A stretch of 43,568 nt of DNA. Origin: Oscillospiraceae bacterium (GTDB lineage Bacteria > Bacillota > Clostridia > UMGS1810). The position numbers and the translations under genes were made by a program. The notes under the pieces were generated by a model, which ran no database searches, had not been told where the DNA came from, and saw nothing but the letters and a program-made list of their open reading frames with translations. This document shows positions 16,394 through 23,902 of this stretch, in pieces. The stretch covers positions 1 through 43,568 of the forward strand of contig SVJM01000017.1 of NCBI GenBank assembly GCA_015068975.1, read 5' to 3'. Numbering within the stretch: the stretch's first letter is position 1; each line of letters opens with the position of its first letter.

Positions 16394-18070
16394 ATGAAAA
16401 AAGTATTATCAATTGTTTTAGCAGTGGTTATGGTACTCTCATCCCTTACTTTTGTAATGGCTGATGATGGTATCAAAATCACAATCAACGGGGAGGCAAA
16501 GAAGTTTGACGTTATGCCTCAGATTATCGAAGGAAGAACACTTGTTCCAATGCGTGGTATTTTTGAAGCTCTTGGTGCAGAGGTAGGTTGGGATGATGCT
16601 ACAAAGACAGCATCAGGAAAAACTGCTGCCACAACAGTTTCTCTTACTATCGATAACAAAGAAGCAAAAGTAAATGGCAAAGCAGTTACACTTGATGTTC
16701 CTGCAATGATTATTGATTCACGTACAATGGTTCCTGCAAGATTTGTTGCAGAATCACTTGGATGTAAGGTTGACTGGGATGGTACTACAAAGACAGTAAT
16801 TATTACAAAAGAAGAAACCGGGACTGTACCTTCCTCTCAGAATGACGGGTGGAAAGAACTTGTAAAAATCGGATTTGAAGGAAACACTGTGGCTCCTTCT
16901 ACAGGAATCAATTTCTGGGGAAAGGATGCGTCCAAAAAGAATACAGACGGTTCATTCAAATATGTTACATATTCTGCAGCCGGTGTGCCAAAGCCAAATA
17001 CAGCAGATAACTTTGGTGATACACTTCTTAAGGTGGATTCGTCGTTAAAACCAAGCGTTGTGGGCATTTCCGAAGGAAGAATCAATGATATCCCTGCAGA
17101 TATAGTGCCATATGCACAAGGCGGCAAGTACAAAATGTCATTCTGGATTTGCCTTGCAGAAACAACAAACGGTGGAAATAGTGTGAAGCTTACACCGAAG
17201 GTATACTGTGGCAAAGAAGTAAGCGGATTTAAGAGCGCTGTCAAGACATTTACACTTACTAAAAGTAAATGGACTAAGATAGAACTTAATCTCACAGCAG
17301 AAGCGATGCATGTGGGACAGACAACTGGCGTAAGGTTCACCTTTGATGCTGTGGATGGAGCATACCCGTCTGTAGTATACATTGATAATGTGGTATTTTC
17401 AAAGCCTTCAGATAGTTCTGATGCACCTGTTGTAACACAAAAGCCTGATGATGCAACCCAGACTGTGATTACTCCATCAGACAACAATGGTCAGTCATCA
17501 TCTGCAGGTGCTGCTATGGTTAGTATCGGATTTGAAGGGAATTCTGTAGCACCTTCTACAGGAATCAATTTCTGGGGAAAGGATGCGTCCAAAAAGAATA
17601 CAGACGGTTCATTCAAATATGTTACATATTCTGCAGCCGGTGTGCCAAAGCCAAATACAGCAGATAACTTTGGTGATACACTTCTTAAGGTGGATTCGTC
17701 GTTAAAGCCAAGCGTTGTGGGCATTTCCGAAGGAAGAATCAACGATATCCCTGCAGACATAGTACCATATGCAGAAGGTGGCAAGTACAAAATGTCATTC
17801 TGGATTTGCCTTGCAGAAACAACAAACGGTGGAAATATTGTGAAGCTTACACCGAATGTATACTGTGGCAAGGAAGTAAGCGGATTTAAGAGTGCTGTCA
17901 AGACATTTACACTTACCAAAGGCAAATGGACAAGGATAGAACTTAATCTCACAGCAGAAGCAAAACATGTGGGACAGACAACAGGTGTAAGGTTCACCTT
18001 TGATGCAGTTGACGGGGCAAACCCCTCAGTAGTATATATCGACAATGTAGAGTTTTTTAAAGCGGAATAG
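16394..18070 (+). CDS. Secreted stalk-domain protein with a duplicated type A module
   Basis: This is a 558-aa protein. The start is at 16394, not at the in-frame ATG at 16376, because AGGAAG (16381-16386) is placed correctly before it and the signal peptide begins there (MKKVLSIVLAVVMVLSSLTF..). Stalk domain about 24-140, then two type A modules (about 160-340 and 379-557) that are nearly identical in DNA and protein, offset by 657 nt (219 codons). They are joined by a short Asp/Thr/Ser linker. Only about a dozen residues differ between copies, so the duplication is recent. There is no type B module. The carbohydrate-binding-like fold suggests adhesion or substrate binding. The ligand is unknown. 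Confidence 0.85.
   Translation: MKKVLSIVLAVVMVLSSLTFVMADDGIKITINGEAKKFDVMPQIIEGRTLVPMRGIFEALGAEVGWDDATKTASGKTAATTVSLTIDNKEAKVNGKAVTLDVPAMIIDSRTMVPARFVAESLGCKVDWDGTTKTVIITKEETGTVPSSQNDGWKELVKIGFEGNTVAPSTGINFWGKDASKKNTDGSFKYVTYSAAGVPKPNTADNFGDTLLKVDSSLKPSVVGISEGRINDIPADIVPYAQGGKYKMSFWICLAETTNGGNSVKLTPKVYCGKEVSGFKSAVKTFTLTKSKWTKIELNLTAEAMHVGQTTGVRFTFDAVDGAYPSVVYIDNVVFSKPSDSSDAPVVTQKPDDATQTVITPSDNNGQSSSAGAAMVSIGFEGNSVAPSTGINFWGKDASKKNTDGSFKYVTYSAAGVPKPNTADNFGDTLLKVDSSLKPSVVGISEGRINDIPADIVPYAEGGKYKMSFWICLAETTNGGNIVKLTPNVYCGKEVSGFKSAVKTFTLTKGKWTRIELNLTAEAKHVGQTTGVRFTFDAVDGANPSVVYIDNVEFFKAE
16862..18057 (+). repeat. Intragenic tandem duplication
   Basis: Bases about 16862-17400 and 17519-18057 are near-identical copies at a constant 657-nt offset, each coding one type A module. 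Differences are scattered single-base changes. Confidence 0.9.
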
Positions 18071-18102
18071 GAAGAAAACTAAATACTGATTAAGACAAAG
18101 CT

Positions 18103-18418
18103 AAACGGAGACGTAATATGAGGAGTGTCCATAAGGACATTTTATAAACAAAGAAAAACCGTTCAAAGTGTATTCTTATACATTTTGAACGGTTTTGTTA
18201 TATGTTTGCTACGCAAACTCGATATATTTGTCTTACGACAAATTCGATATAATTTCTTTCAGAAATTGCGATATGATATGAATTCAAAAAAGCGTCGCTT
18301 TAGCGACATATCGCGCCGCAAGGCATATCGAGTGTGAAACACATATCGGGAATGCCGCAGGAATTCATATCACTGCCGAGTGTCCTTAAGGGCACTCGGC
18401 ATATTGTCTCCGTTTTTT
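18103..18418 (-). repeat. Hairpin-array repeat element, copy 2, in the loop of a split terminator
   Basis: The outer pair AAACGGAGAC (18103-18112) / GTCTCCGTTT (18406-18415, then T) looks like the terminator of the gene ending at 18070, opened by an insert. AATATG (18115-18120) / CATATT (18400-18405) continues the stem. Inside is a 16-bp hairpin (18157-18172 / 18179-18194), then three hairpins GTTTGCtacGCAAAC, TTTGTCttacGACAAA and AATTTCTttcAGAAATT spaced by (T/G)CGATAT. Next come arm GATATGAATTC (18275-18285), hairpins GTCGCTttAGCGAC, GCCgcaaGGC and GTGTgaaACAC spaced by ATATCG, and arm GAATTCATATC (18361-18371). A last hairpin lies at 18375-18400. Read on the minus strand this is the same order as copy 1. 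Confidence 0.85.
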
Positions 18419-18495
18419 TGTGTATTTTGCATAAAAAAAGCACTTTGATTTTGTCTATTATGTTCATTTAAAAAATAATGGTTTTATGATATACT
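18417..18495 (+). promoter_or_regulatory. Palindrome plus promoter of stalk gene 4
   Basis: TTTGTG-N7-CATAAA (18417-18435, one mismatch), followed by TTTAAA (18467-18472), 17 bp, TATACT (18490-18495). The dyad centre is about 76 bp before the expected start of transcription. Confidence 0.5.
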
Positions 18496-18527
18496 TGCGT
18501 TACAAAAAATCTGAAAGGAAGATTACT

Positions 18528-20186
18528 ATGAAAAAGTTTTTATCTATCATTCTTGCAATGATGATGATACTTTCGACCTTTACATTTGTAATGGCTGATG
18601 ATGGTATCAAGATTACAATTGACGGTGAGGCAAAGACATTTGATGTAATGCCTCAGATTATTGACGGAAGAACACTTGTTCCTATGAGAGCAATTTTTGA
18701 ATCTCTCGGTGCAGAGGTAGGCTGGGATGATGCTACAAAGACCGCCACAGGAAAGACTGCTACCACAACAGTTTCTCTTACAATTGATAAGAAGGCTGCC
18801 AAGGTTAACAACAAGGTAATCGCTCTTGATGTTGCCGCACAGATTATCGAAGGCAGAACAATGGTTCCTGCAAGATTTGTTGCGGAATCATTAGGATGCA
18901 AGGTTGATTGGGACGGTAATACAAAGACAGTTATTATTTCAAAGGATGCAGGTAATACCGAAGAAACACCAAAGACAGAAGCACCTGCTCCGGTAGAAGG
19001 CACAAAGCTTGCAGTTGTTTCATTTGAAAACAATAGCCCTGCTCCATCAACCGCTATTAATTTCTGGGGAAAAACTGCTGACAACAAAAACATCAACAAT
19101 TCATTTGCTTATGTTAATTACAGTGATGTAGCATCCATCGGCAAACCAAATTCTGATGATGATTTCGGAAATTCCCTTGTCAAAGCAGACGTATCCTTGG
19201 GAAAGGACGCATCTGTTAAGGGTATCTATGAAGGCAGAGTAAATGATATCCCTGCAGAAATGATGAATTTCAAAGAAGGCAGAAAGTATACAATGTATAT
19301 GTGGGTATATCTTGCAGAAACCGCAAATGGCGGAAACAGTGCAAAGGTATCATTCAGAGCATATGCAAACACAAATGCAGATGGATTTAAGTCTGCTAAG
19401 ACACTCACCTTCAAAAAAGGCGAATGGACAAGACTTCAGATAGAATTCACAGCCAAAGCAGAACATGAAGGTGCTACAACAGGCGTGAGAATGACATTCA
19501 CTCCTGTAGCAGAGGGAGATTTCCCTACAGTTATGTATTTTGACAACCTTACATTTGTAGGGGATCCTGAAGGAACAAGCGCTCCTGCTCCTGCAACAAA
19601 AGAAGAAGAAAAGAAGGAAGAAACCAAGACAGAAGCTCCTGCTCCAAGTGTAGGTACAGAAAAGATTCTTGATCCGACACTTCCGCAGACAGGTACGGTT
19701 ATTATTACACAGAAGGATTTACTTACAGCTGTAAATAACAAAACTACAAAAGAGGTTGACGGCGCACTTCAGGTAACAGTTTCTCCGAAGCCTTCATCTG
19801 ATACAGGTGTTACAGCAATGTCAAAGACTGCTATTTCAGGCCTTATTAAGCAGGGCAATGTATATATGCTTACCTTCAAGGCACGTCTTATTTCCGGCGA
19901 TCCTTATATCAAGGCATATGTTCAGGGCAATGACACAGCAAACTATGCAAAATCAGTATTTGCTGCTACAAGTTATGATAAGGAATGGACCACATGCTAT
20001 ATGCCATTTGTAGGTCGCAAGGAAGATATGGTTGCCTTTGGATTCCGTTTCGGCGGTGCAGAGCATGTGTCAGAAATCAAAGACCTTCAGATTATTGATT
20101 ATGGTACAAGTGTAAAGGTTACAGACCTTCCTCACACTTATATTGTCGTAGGCAATACATCTGTAAGCGGAGTTAAGCTTCAGTAA
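18528..20186 (+). CDS. Secreted stalk-domain protein with A and B modules
   Basis: This is a 552-aa protein. The start at 18528 follows AAAGGAAG by 6 nt and opens a signal peptide (MKKFLSIILAMMMILSTFTFVMA). The longer in-frame start at 18486 would place the promoter -10 inside the gene. The stalk domain (about 24-140) has DGRTLVPMRAIFESLGAEVGW and EGRTMVPARFVAESLGCKVDW. Type A module about 165-340, a linker rich in Glu, Lys, Pro and Ala (EEEKKEETKTEAPAP), and a type B module about 370-552 ending DYGTSVKVTDLPHTYIVVGNT. Same domain order as the two genes that follow. No catalytic domain or surface anchor is seen. Confidence 0.86.
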   Translation: MKKFLSIILAMMMILSTFTFVMADDGIKITIDGEAKTFDVMPQIIDGRTLVPMRAIFESLGAEVGWDDATKTATGKTATTTVSLTIDKKAAKVNNKVIALDVAAQIIEGRTMVPARFVAESLGCKVDWDGNTKTVIISKDAGNTEETPKTEAPAPVEGTKLAVVSFENNSPAPSTAINFWGKTADNKNINNSFAYVNYSDVASIGKPNSDDDFGNSLVKADVSLGKDASVKGIYEGRVNDIPAEMMNFKEGRKYTMYMWVYLAETANGGNSAKVSFRAYANTNADGFKSAKTLTFKKGEWTRLQIEFTAKAEHEGATTGVRMTFTPVAEGDFPTVMYFDNLTFVGDPEGTSAPAPATKEEEKKEETKTEAPAPSVGTEKILDPTLPQTGTVIITQKDLLTAVNNKTTKEVDGALQVTVSPKPSSDTGVTAMSKTAISGLIKQGNVYMLTFKARLISGDPYIKAYVQGNDTANYAKSVFAATSYDKEWTTCYMPFVGRKEDMVAFGFRFGGAEHVSEIKDLQIIDYGTSVKVTDLPHTYIVVGNTSVSGVKLQ

Positions 20187-20203
20187 TTAAACAGATATTA
20201 ATC

Positions 20204-20233
20204 GGGGATGCGAATTTTGCATCCCCGTTTTTT
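20204..20233 (+). terminator. Terminator of stalk gene 4
   Basis: GGGGATGC (20204-20211) / GCATCCCC (20219-20226), then a T-run. Confidence 0.9.
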
Positions 20234-20308
20234 GTGCAAATATCACAAAAAAATAATAATGTTTTGTGCATTTTGTTTATTTAAAAATGGTTTATTATAT
20301 GGTATAAT
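20231..20308 (+). promoter_or_regulatory. Palindrome plus promoter of stalk gene 5
   Basis: The perfect dyad TTTGTG-N7-CACAAA (20231-20249) overlaps the end of the terminator T-tail. Promoter: TTTAAA (20280-20285), 17 bp, TATAAT (20303-20308). The dyad centre is about 75 bp before the expected transcription start. Confidence 0.55.
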
Positions 20309-20342
20309 TTTTATACCAAACTATAAGAAAGGAATGATTAAA

Positions 20343-21968
20343 ATGAAAAAGATATTATCAATCATTTTAGCAGTGGTTATGGTTCTCTCATCCCTTACAT
20401 TTGTAATGGCTGCAGACGATATCAAAATCACAATCAACGGCGAGGCAAAGAAGTTTGACGTTATGCCTCAGATTATCGAAGGAAGAACACTTGTTCCAAT
20501 GAGAGCTATTTTTGAAGCTCTTGGTGCAGAAGTAGGCTGGGACGATGCTACAAAGACAGCATCAGGCAAAACTGCTTCCACAACTGTTGCTCTTACAATT
20601 GACAACAAAGAAGCAAAAGTAAATGGCAAAGCAGTTACACTTGACGTTCCTGCAATGATTATCGACTCACGTACAATGGTTCCTGCAAGATTTGTAGCAG
20701 AATCACTTGGATGTAAGGTTGACTGGGATGGCAACACAAAGACAGTTATCATCACAATGGAAAAGAAAGAAGAAGCAAAACCTTCAGCAGATGGTATGAA
20801 TGAGCTTGTAAAGATTACATTCGAAGACAAGAAGGTTGCACCGTCCAGCAGTATTAACTTCTGGGGTAAGCTTGCAGATGGCAAAAACACAAATAGTACA
20901 AACTCTTATGTTACATATGCAGAAGCAGGTATTTCTAAGCCAAACACAACAGAAGACTTCGGTACTTCACTTGTAAAGGCTGATGCTTCCAAGGGTAAGG
21001 AAGGTCCTTCAGTAAGCGGTCTTGCAGAAGGCAGAGTAAACGATATCCCTGCAAACCTTGTAAACTTTGCAGAAGGCAACAAATACAAAATGTCTTGCTG
21101 GATTTATCTTGCAGAAGTAACAGATGGCGGATCTTCTGCTAAGGTTGCATTCAAGCCTTACGCAGGTAAATCTACATCTGCTCTTAAGGGTGCGAAGACA
21201 TTTACACTTAAGAAGGGTGAATGGACAAAGCTTGAAATCGAATTTGCTCCTACAGCAAAAGAAGCTGGTATGACAACAGGTGCAAGATTTACATTTGCAG
21301 CAGTAGATGGTAAAAATGCACAGGTTGTATACATAGACAACCTTGTATTCAGAGGTACAGCTACAGCTTCAGCAGCACCTGCTCCTGAAGCACCAAAGAC
21401 TGAAGAAAAGAAGGAAGAAGCAGTTAAGCCTGCAGTTGGTGCAGAAAAGATTCTTGATGCAACTCTTCCACAGTCAGGTACAGTTATCGCTACACAGAAA
21501 GACTTTGCAACATGTGTTAACGGTAAGGCAAACAAAGATAAAGACGGTGCTGTTGAGATAACTGCACAGAAACAGGAAAATGATAACAAACAGGTAGCAA
21601 TTTCAAAGACATCACTTTCAGGGCTTATCAAAGAAGGCAATGTATATATGCTTACATTCAAGGCTCGTGTTACATCAGGTAACCCATACCTTAAAGCATA
21701 TATCCAGGCAAGCAAAGAAAACGGCTACAAAAAGGCAGTATTTGCTGCTACAAGCTACGGCAAAGAATGGACCACATGCTATATGCCATTCGTAGGTAAT
21801 AAGTATGATATGGAAGCTTGGGGCTTCAGAGTTGCAGGTGAAACACATACAACAGAAATCAAGGATCTCCAGATCATTGATTATGGTACAAGTGTAAAGA
21901 TCGCTGATCTTCCACACACTTATATTGTTGTAGGCAACACAGATGTAAGTGGTCTTAAATTAGACTAA
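20343..21968 (+). CDS. Secreted stalk-domain protein with A and B modules
   Basis: This is a 541-aa protein. The start at 20343 follows AAAGGA and opens the signal peptide MKKILSIILAVVMVLSSLTF. The longer frame from 20208 would run through the terminator and promoter. The stalk domain (about 24-140) is nearly identical in DNA to those of the genes at 16394 and 22127. Type A module about 150-335 (ends VVYIDNLVFRG), an Ala/Pro/Glu/Lys linker, and a type B module about 365-541 (SGLIKEGNVYMLTFKARV, then EWTTCYMPFVG). It is probably an extracellular polysaccharide- or matrix-binding protein. This is inferred from the modules only. Confidence 0.87.
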   Translation: MKKILSIILAVVMVLSSLTFVMAADDIKITINGEAKKFDVMPQIIEGRTLVPMRAIFEALGAEVGWDDATKTASGKTASTTVALTIDNKEAKVNGKAVTLDVPAMIIDSRTMVPARFVAESLGCKVDWDGNTKTVIITMEKKEEAKPSADGMNELVKITFEDKKVAPSSSINFWGKLADGKNTNSTNSYVTYAEAGISKPNTTEDFGTSLVKADASKGKEGPSVSGLAEGRVNDIPANLVNFAEGNKYKMSCWIYLAEVTDGGSSAKVAFKPYAGKSTSALKGAKTFTLKKGEWTKLEIEFAPTAKEAGMTTGARFTFAAVDGKNAQVVYIDNLVFRGTATASAAPAPEAPKTEEKKEEAVKPAVGAEKILDATLPQSGTVIATQKDFATCVNGKANKDKDGAVEITAQKQENDNKQVAISKTSLSGLIKEGNVYMLTFKARVTSGNPYLKAYIQASKENGYKKAVFAATSYGKEWTTCYMPFVGNKYDMEAWGFRVAGETHTTEIKDLQIIDYGTSVKIADLPHTYIVVGNTDVSGLKLD

Positions 21969-21987
21969 TCAGATAGAGTTATCAAAG

Positions 21988-22018
21988 TAAGGGGATCGTA
22001 AAGATCCCCTTATTTGTT
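21988..22018 (+). terminator. Terminator of stalk gene 5
   Basis: TAAGGGGATC (21988-21997) / GATCCCCTTA (22003-22012), followed by a T-rich tail. Confidence 0.82.
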
Positions 22019-22090
22019 TCATTTGCACAAAAAAGAAAGCATATTTTGTACAATTTGTTTATTCCAAAATTCTCAAATATATGATATACT
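22013..22090 (+). promoter_or_regulatory. Palindrome plus promoter of stalk gene 6
   Basis: TTTGTT-N7-CACAAA (22013-22031, one mismatch), then TTCCAA (22062-22067), 17 bp, TATACT (22085-22090). The dyad centre is about 75 bp before the expected transcription start, as in genes 2, 4 and 5. Confidence 0.5.
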
Positions 22091-22126
22091 TACAATACCA
22101 AAAAAGAAAAGAAAGGATGATATAAA

Positions 22127-23758
22127 ATGAAAAAGTTTTTATCAATCATTTTAGCAGTGGTTATGGTACTCAGCTCATTGACATTTGTAATGGCTGCAGA
22201 CGATATCAAAATCACAATCAACGGCGAGGCAAAGAAGTTTGATGTAATGCCTCAGATTATCGAAGGTAGAACACTTGTTCCAATGCGTGGTATTTTTGAA
22301 GCTCTTGGTGCAGAAGTAGGTTGGGACGATGCTACAAAGACAGCATCAGGCAAAACTGCTTCCACAACAGTTTCTCTTACAATTGACAACAAAGAAGCAA
22401 AGGTAAACGGCAAAGCAGTTACACTTGATGTTCCTGCAATGATTATTGATTCACGTACAATGGTTCCTGCAAGATTTGTTGCAGAATCACTTGGATGTAA
22501 GGTTGACTGGGATGGTACTACAAAGACAGTTATCATCACAATGGAAAAGAAGGAAGAATCTAAGCCTTCTACACCATCTGCAGATGGCATGAACGAACTT
22601 GCAAAGATTACATTCGAAGGCAAGAAGGTTACACCTTCCAGCGGTATTAACTTCTGGGGTAAGCTTGCAGACAACGTAAATGCTGATACTATACAGTCCT
22701 ATGTTGACTGGACAGCTGCAGGTGTTTCCAAGCCAAACACAACAGAGGATTTCGGAGCTTCTCTTCTTAAGATTGATGCTTCCAAGGGTAAGGAAGGTCC
22801 TTCAGTAAAGGGTATTGTAGAAGGAAGAATCAATGATATCCCTGCAAATCTTGTAAACTATGCAGATGGAAACAGCTACAAGATGTCCTGCTGGATTTAT
22901 CTTGCAGATGTAGCAAATGGAGGAGATTCTGTTAAGGTTACATTCAAACCATATGCAGGCAAGGGCTATGTAGCAAAAACATCTAAGACATTTACAATCA
23001 AAAAAGGCGAATGGACAAAGCTTGAGCTTGAATATAAGACAACTGCAGCAGAAGCAGGTGCAACAACAGGTGCAAGATTTACATTTGCAACAGTTAAAGA
23101 TAATGCATTCCCACTTGTTGCATATATAGACAATCTTGTTTTCACAGGCACAGCTACACCATCAGCAGCTCCTGAAGCACCAAAGACTGAAGACAAGAAG
23201 GAAGAAGCAGTTAAGCCATCAGTTGGCGCAGAAAAGATTCTTGATGCTACTCTTCCACAGTCAGGTACAGTTATCGCTACACAGAAGGATTTCGCAACAT
23301 GTGTTAATGATAAATCTGCAAAAGAAAGCAATGGTGTTGTTGTAGTACAGGCAGCAAAGCAGGATTCCGACAACAAAACTGTTGCAGTATCAAAGGCGTC
23401 ACTTTCAGGTCTTATCAAAGAAGGCAATGTATATATGCTGACCTTCAAGGCTCGTCTTGTGTCAGGCAGTCCATATCTTAAGGCATATATTCAGGCAGGT
23501 AAAGAAGCAAGTTACTCAAAAGCTGTATTTGCTGCTACAAATTACGACAAAGAATGGACCACATGTTATATGCCGTTTGTAGGGCCTAAGGCTGACATGA
23601 ATGGCGGCTGGGGCTTCAGACTTGCAGGCGAAACACATACAACAGAAATCAAAGATCTTCAGATTATTGATTACGGTACAAGTGTAAAGCTTGAAGACCT
23701 TCCTAATACATATATAGTAGTAGGCAATACATTTGTAAGCGGTATGGAATTAAAATAA
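22127..23758 (+). CDS. Secreted stalk-domain protein with A and B modules
   Basis: This is a 543-aa protein, the closest sister of the gene at 20343. Signal peptide 1-23, stalk domain about 24-140 (EGRTLVPMRGIFEALGAEVGW, SRTMVPARFVAESLGCKVDW), type A about 152-338, a linker with EDKKEEAVKPSVG, and type B about 365-543. Ribosome site AAAGGATGA. The A and B modules differ more from the sister gene than the N-terminal part does, as expected if N-termini are homogenised by recombination while binding modules diverge (inference). No enzyme or anchor motif. Confidence 0.87.
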   Translation: MKKFLSIILAVVMVLSSLTFVMAADDIKITINGEAKKFDVMPQIIEGRTLVPMRGIFEALGAEVGWDDATKTASGKTASTTVSLTIDNKEAKVNGKAVTLDVPAMIIDSRTMVPARFVAESLGCKVDWDGTTKTVIITMEKKEESKPSTPSADGMNELAKITFEGKKVTPSSGINFWGKLADNVNADTIQSYVDWTAAGVSKPNTTEDFGASLLKIDASKGKEGPSVKGIVEGRINDIPANLVNYADGNSYKMSCWIYLADVANGGDSVKVTFKPYAGKGYVAKTSKTFTIKKGEWTKLELEYKTTAAEAGATTGARFTFATVKDNAFPLVAYIDNLVFTGTATPSAAPEAPKTEDKKEEAVKPSVGAEKILDATLPQSGTVIATQKDFATCVNDKSAKESNGVVVVQAAKQDSDNKTVAVSKASLSGLIKEGNVYMLTFKARLVSGSPYLKAYIQAGKEASYSKAVFAATNYDKEWTTCYMPFVGPKADMNGGWGFRLAGETHTTEIKDLQIIDYGTSVKLEDLPNTYIVVGNTFVSGMELK

Positions 23759-23784
23759 TTAAATATCACAGATAGTTTGTATGG

Positions 23785-23823
23785 GGAAATATTGTTCTAT
23801 GGTGCAATATTTCCTCTTTTTTT
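23785..23823 (+). terminator. Terminator of stalk gene 6
   Basis: GGAAATATTG (23785-23794) / CAATATTTCC (23805-23814), then a T-rich run. Confidence 0.87.
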
Positions 23824-23835
23824 GTGCCTGAAACA

Positions 23836-23863
23836 TTGACAAATCAAGGTATTTTGGTATAAT
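23836..23863 (+). promoter_or_regulatory. Promoter of alaS
   Basis: TTGACA (23836-23841), 16 bp, TATAAT (23858-23863). The leader is only about 35 nt long, so there is no T-box. Confidence 0.85.
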
Positions 23864-23902
23864 ATAAAATGATGAACAATATATAAAAAGGATTGAACTA
23901 CA

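Noticed and set aside
16837-18045. Long minus-strand frames opposite the stalk-domain genes (for example 216 and 184 codons)
   Set aside because: They are mirror frames of biased codon use in the real genes, repeated wherever the modules repeat, and lack ribosome sites.
20231-20249. Rex or CRP site reading of the shared palindrome
   Set aside because: Rex sites have TTGTG-N8-CACAA and CRP sites TGTGA-N6-TCACA. Here the spacer between the TTGTG and CACAA halves is 7 and the flanks do not fit, so no regulator is named.
20208-20342. N-terminal extension of stalk gene 5 from 20208
   Set aside because: It would cover the previous gene's terminator, the palindrome and the promoter, and would bury the signal peptide 45 residues in.
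23818-23836. Copy of the TTTGTG-N7-CACAAA dyad before alaS
   Set aside because: The right half is CATTGA, and the left half is simply the end of the preceding terminator tail. The match is too poor.
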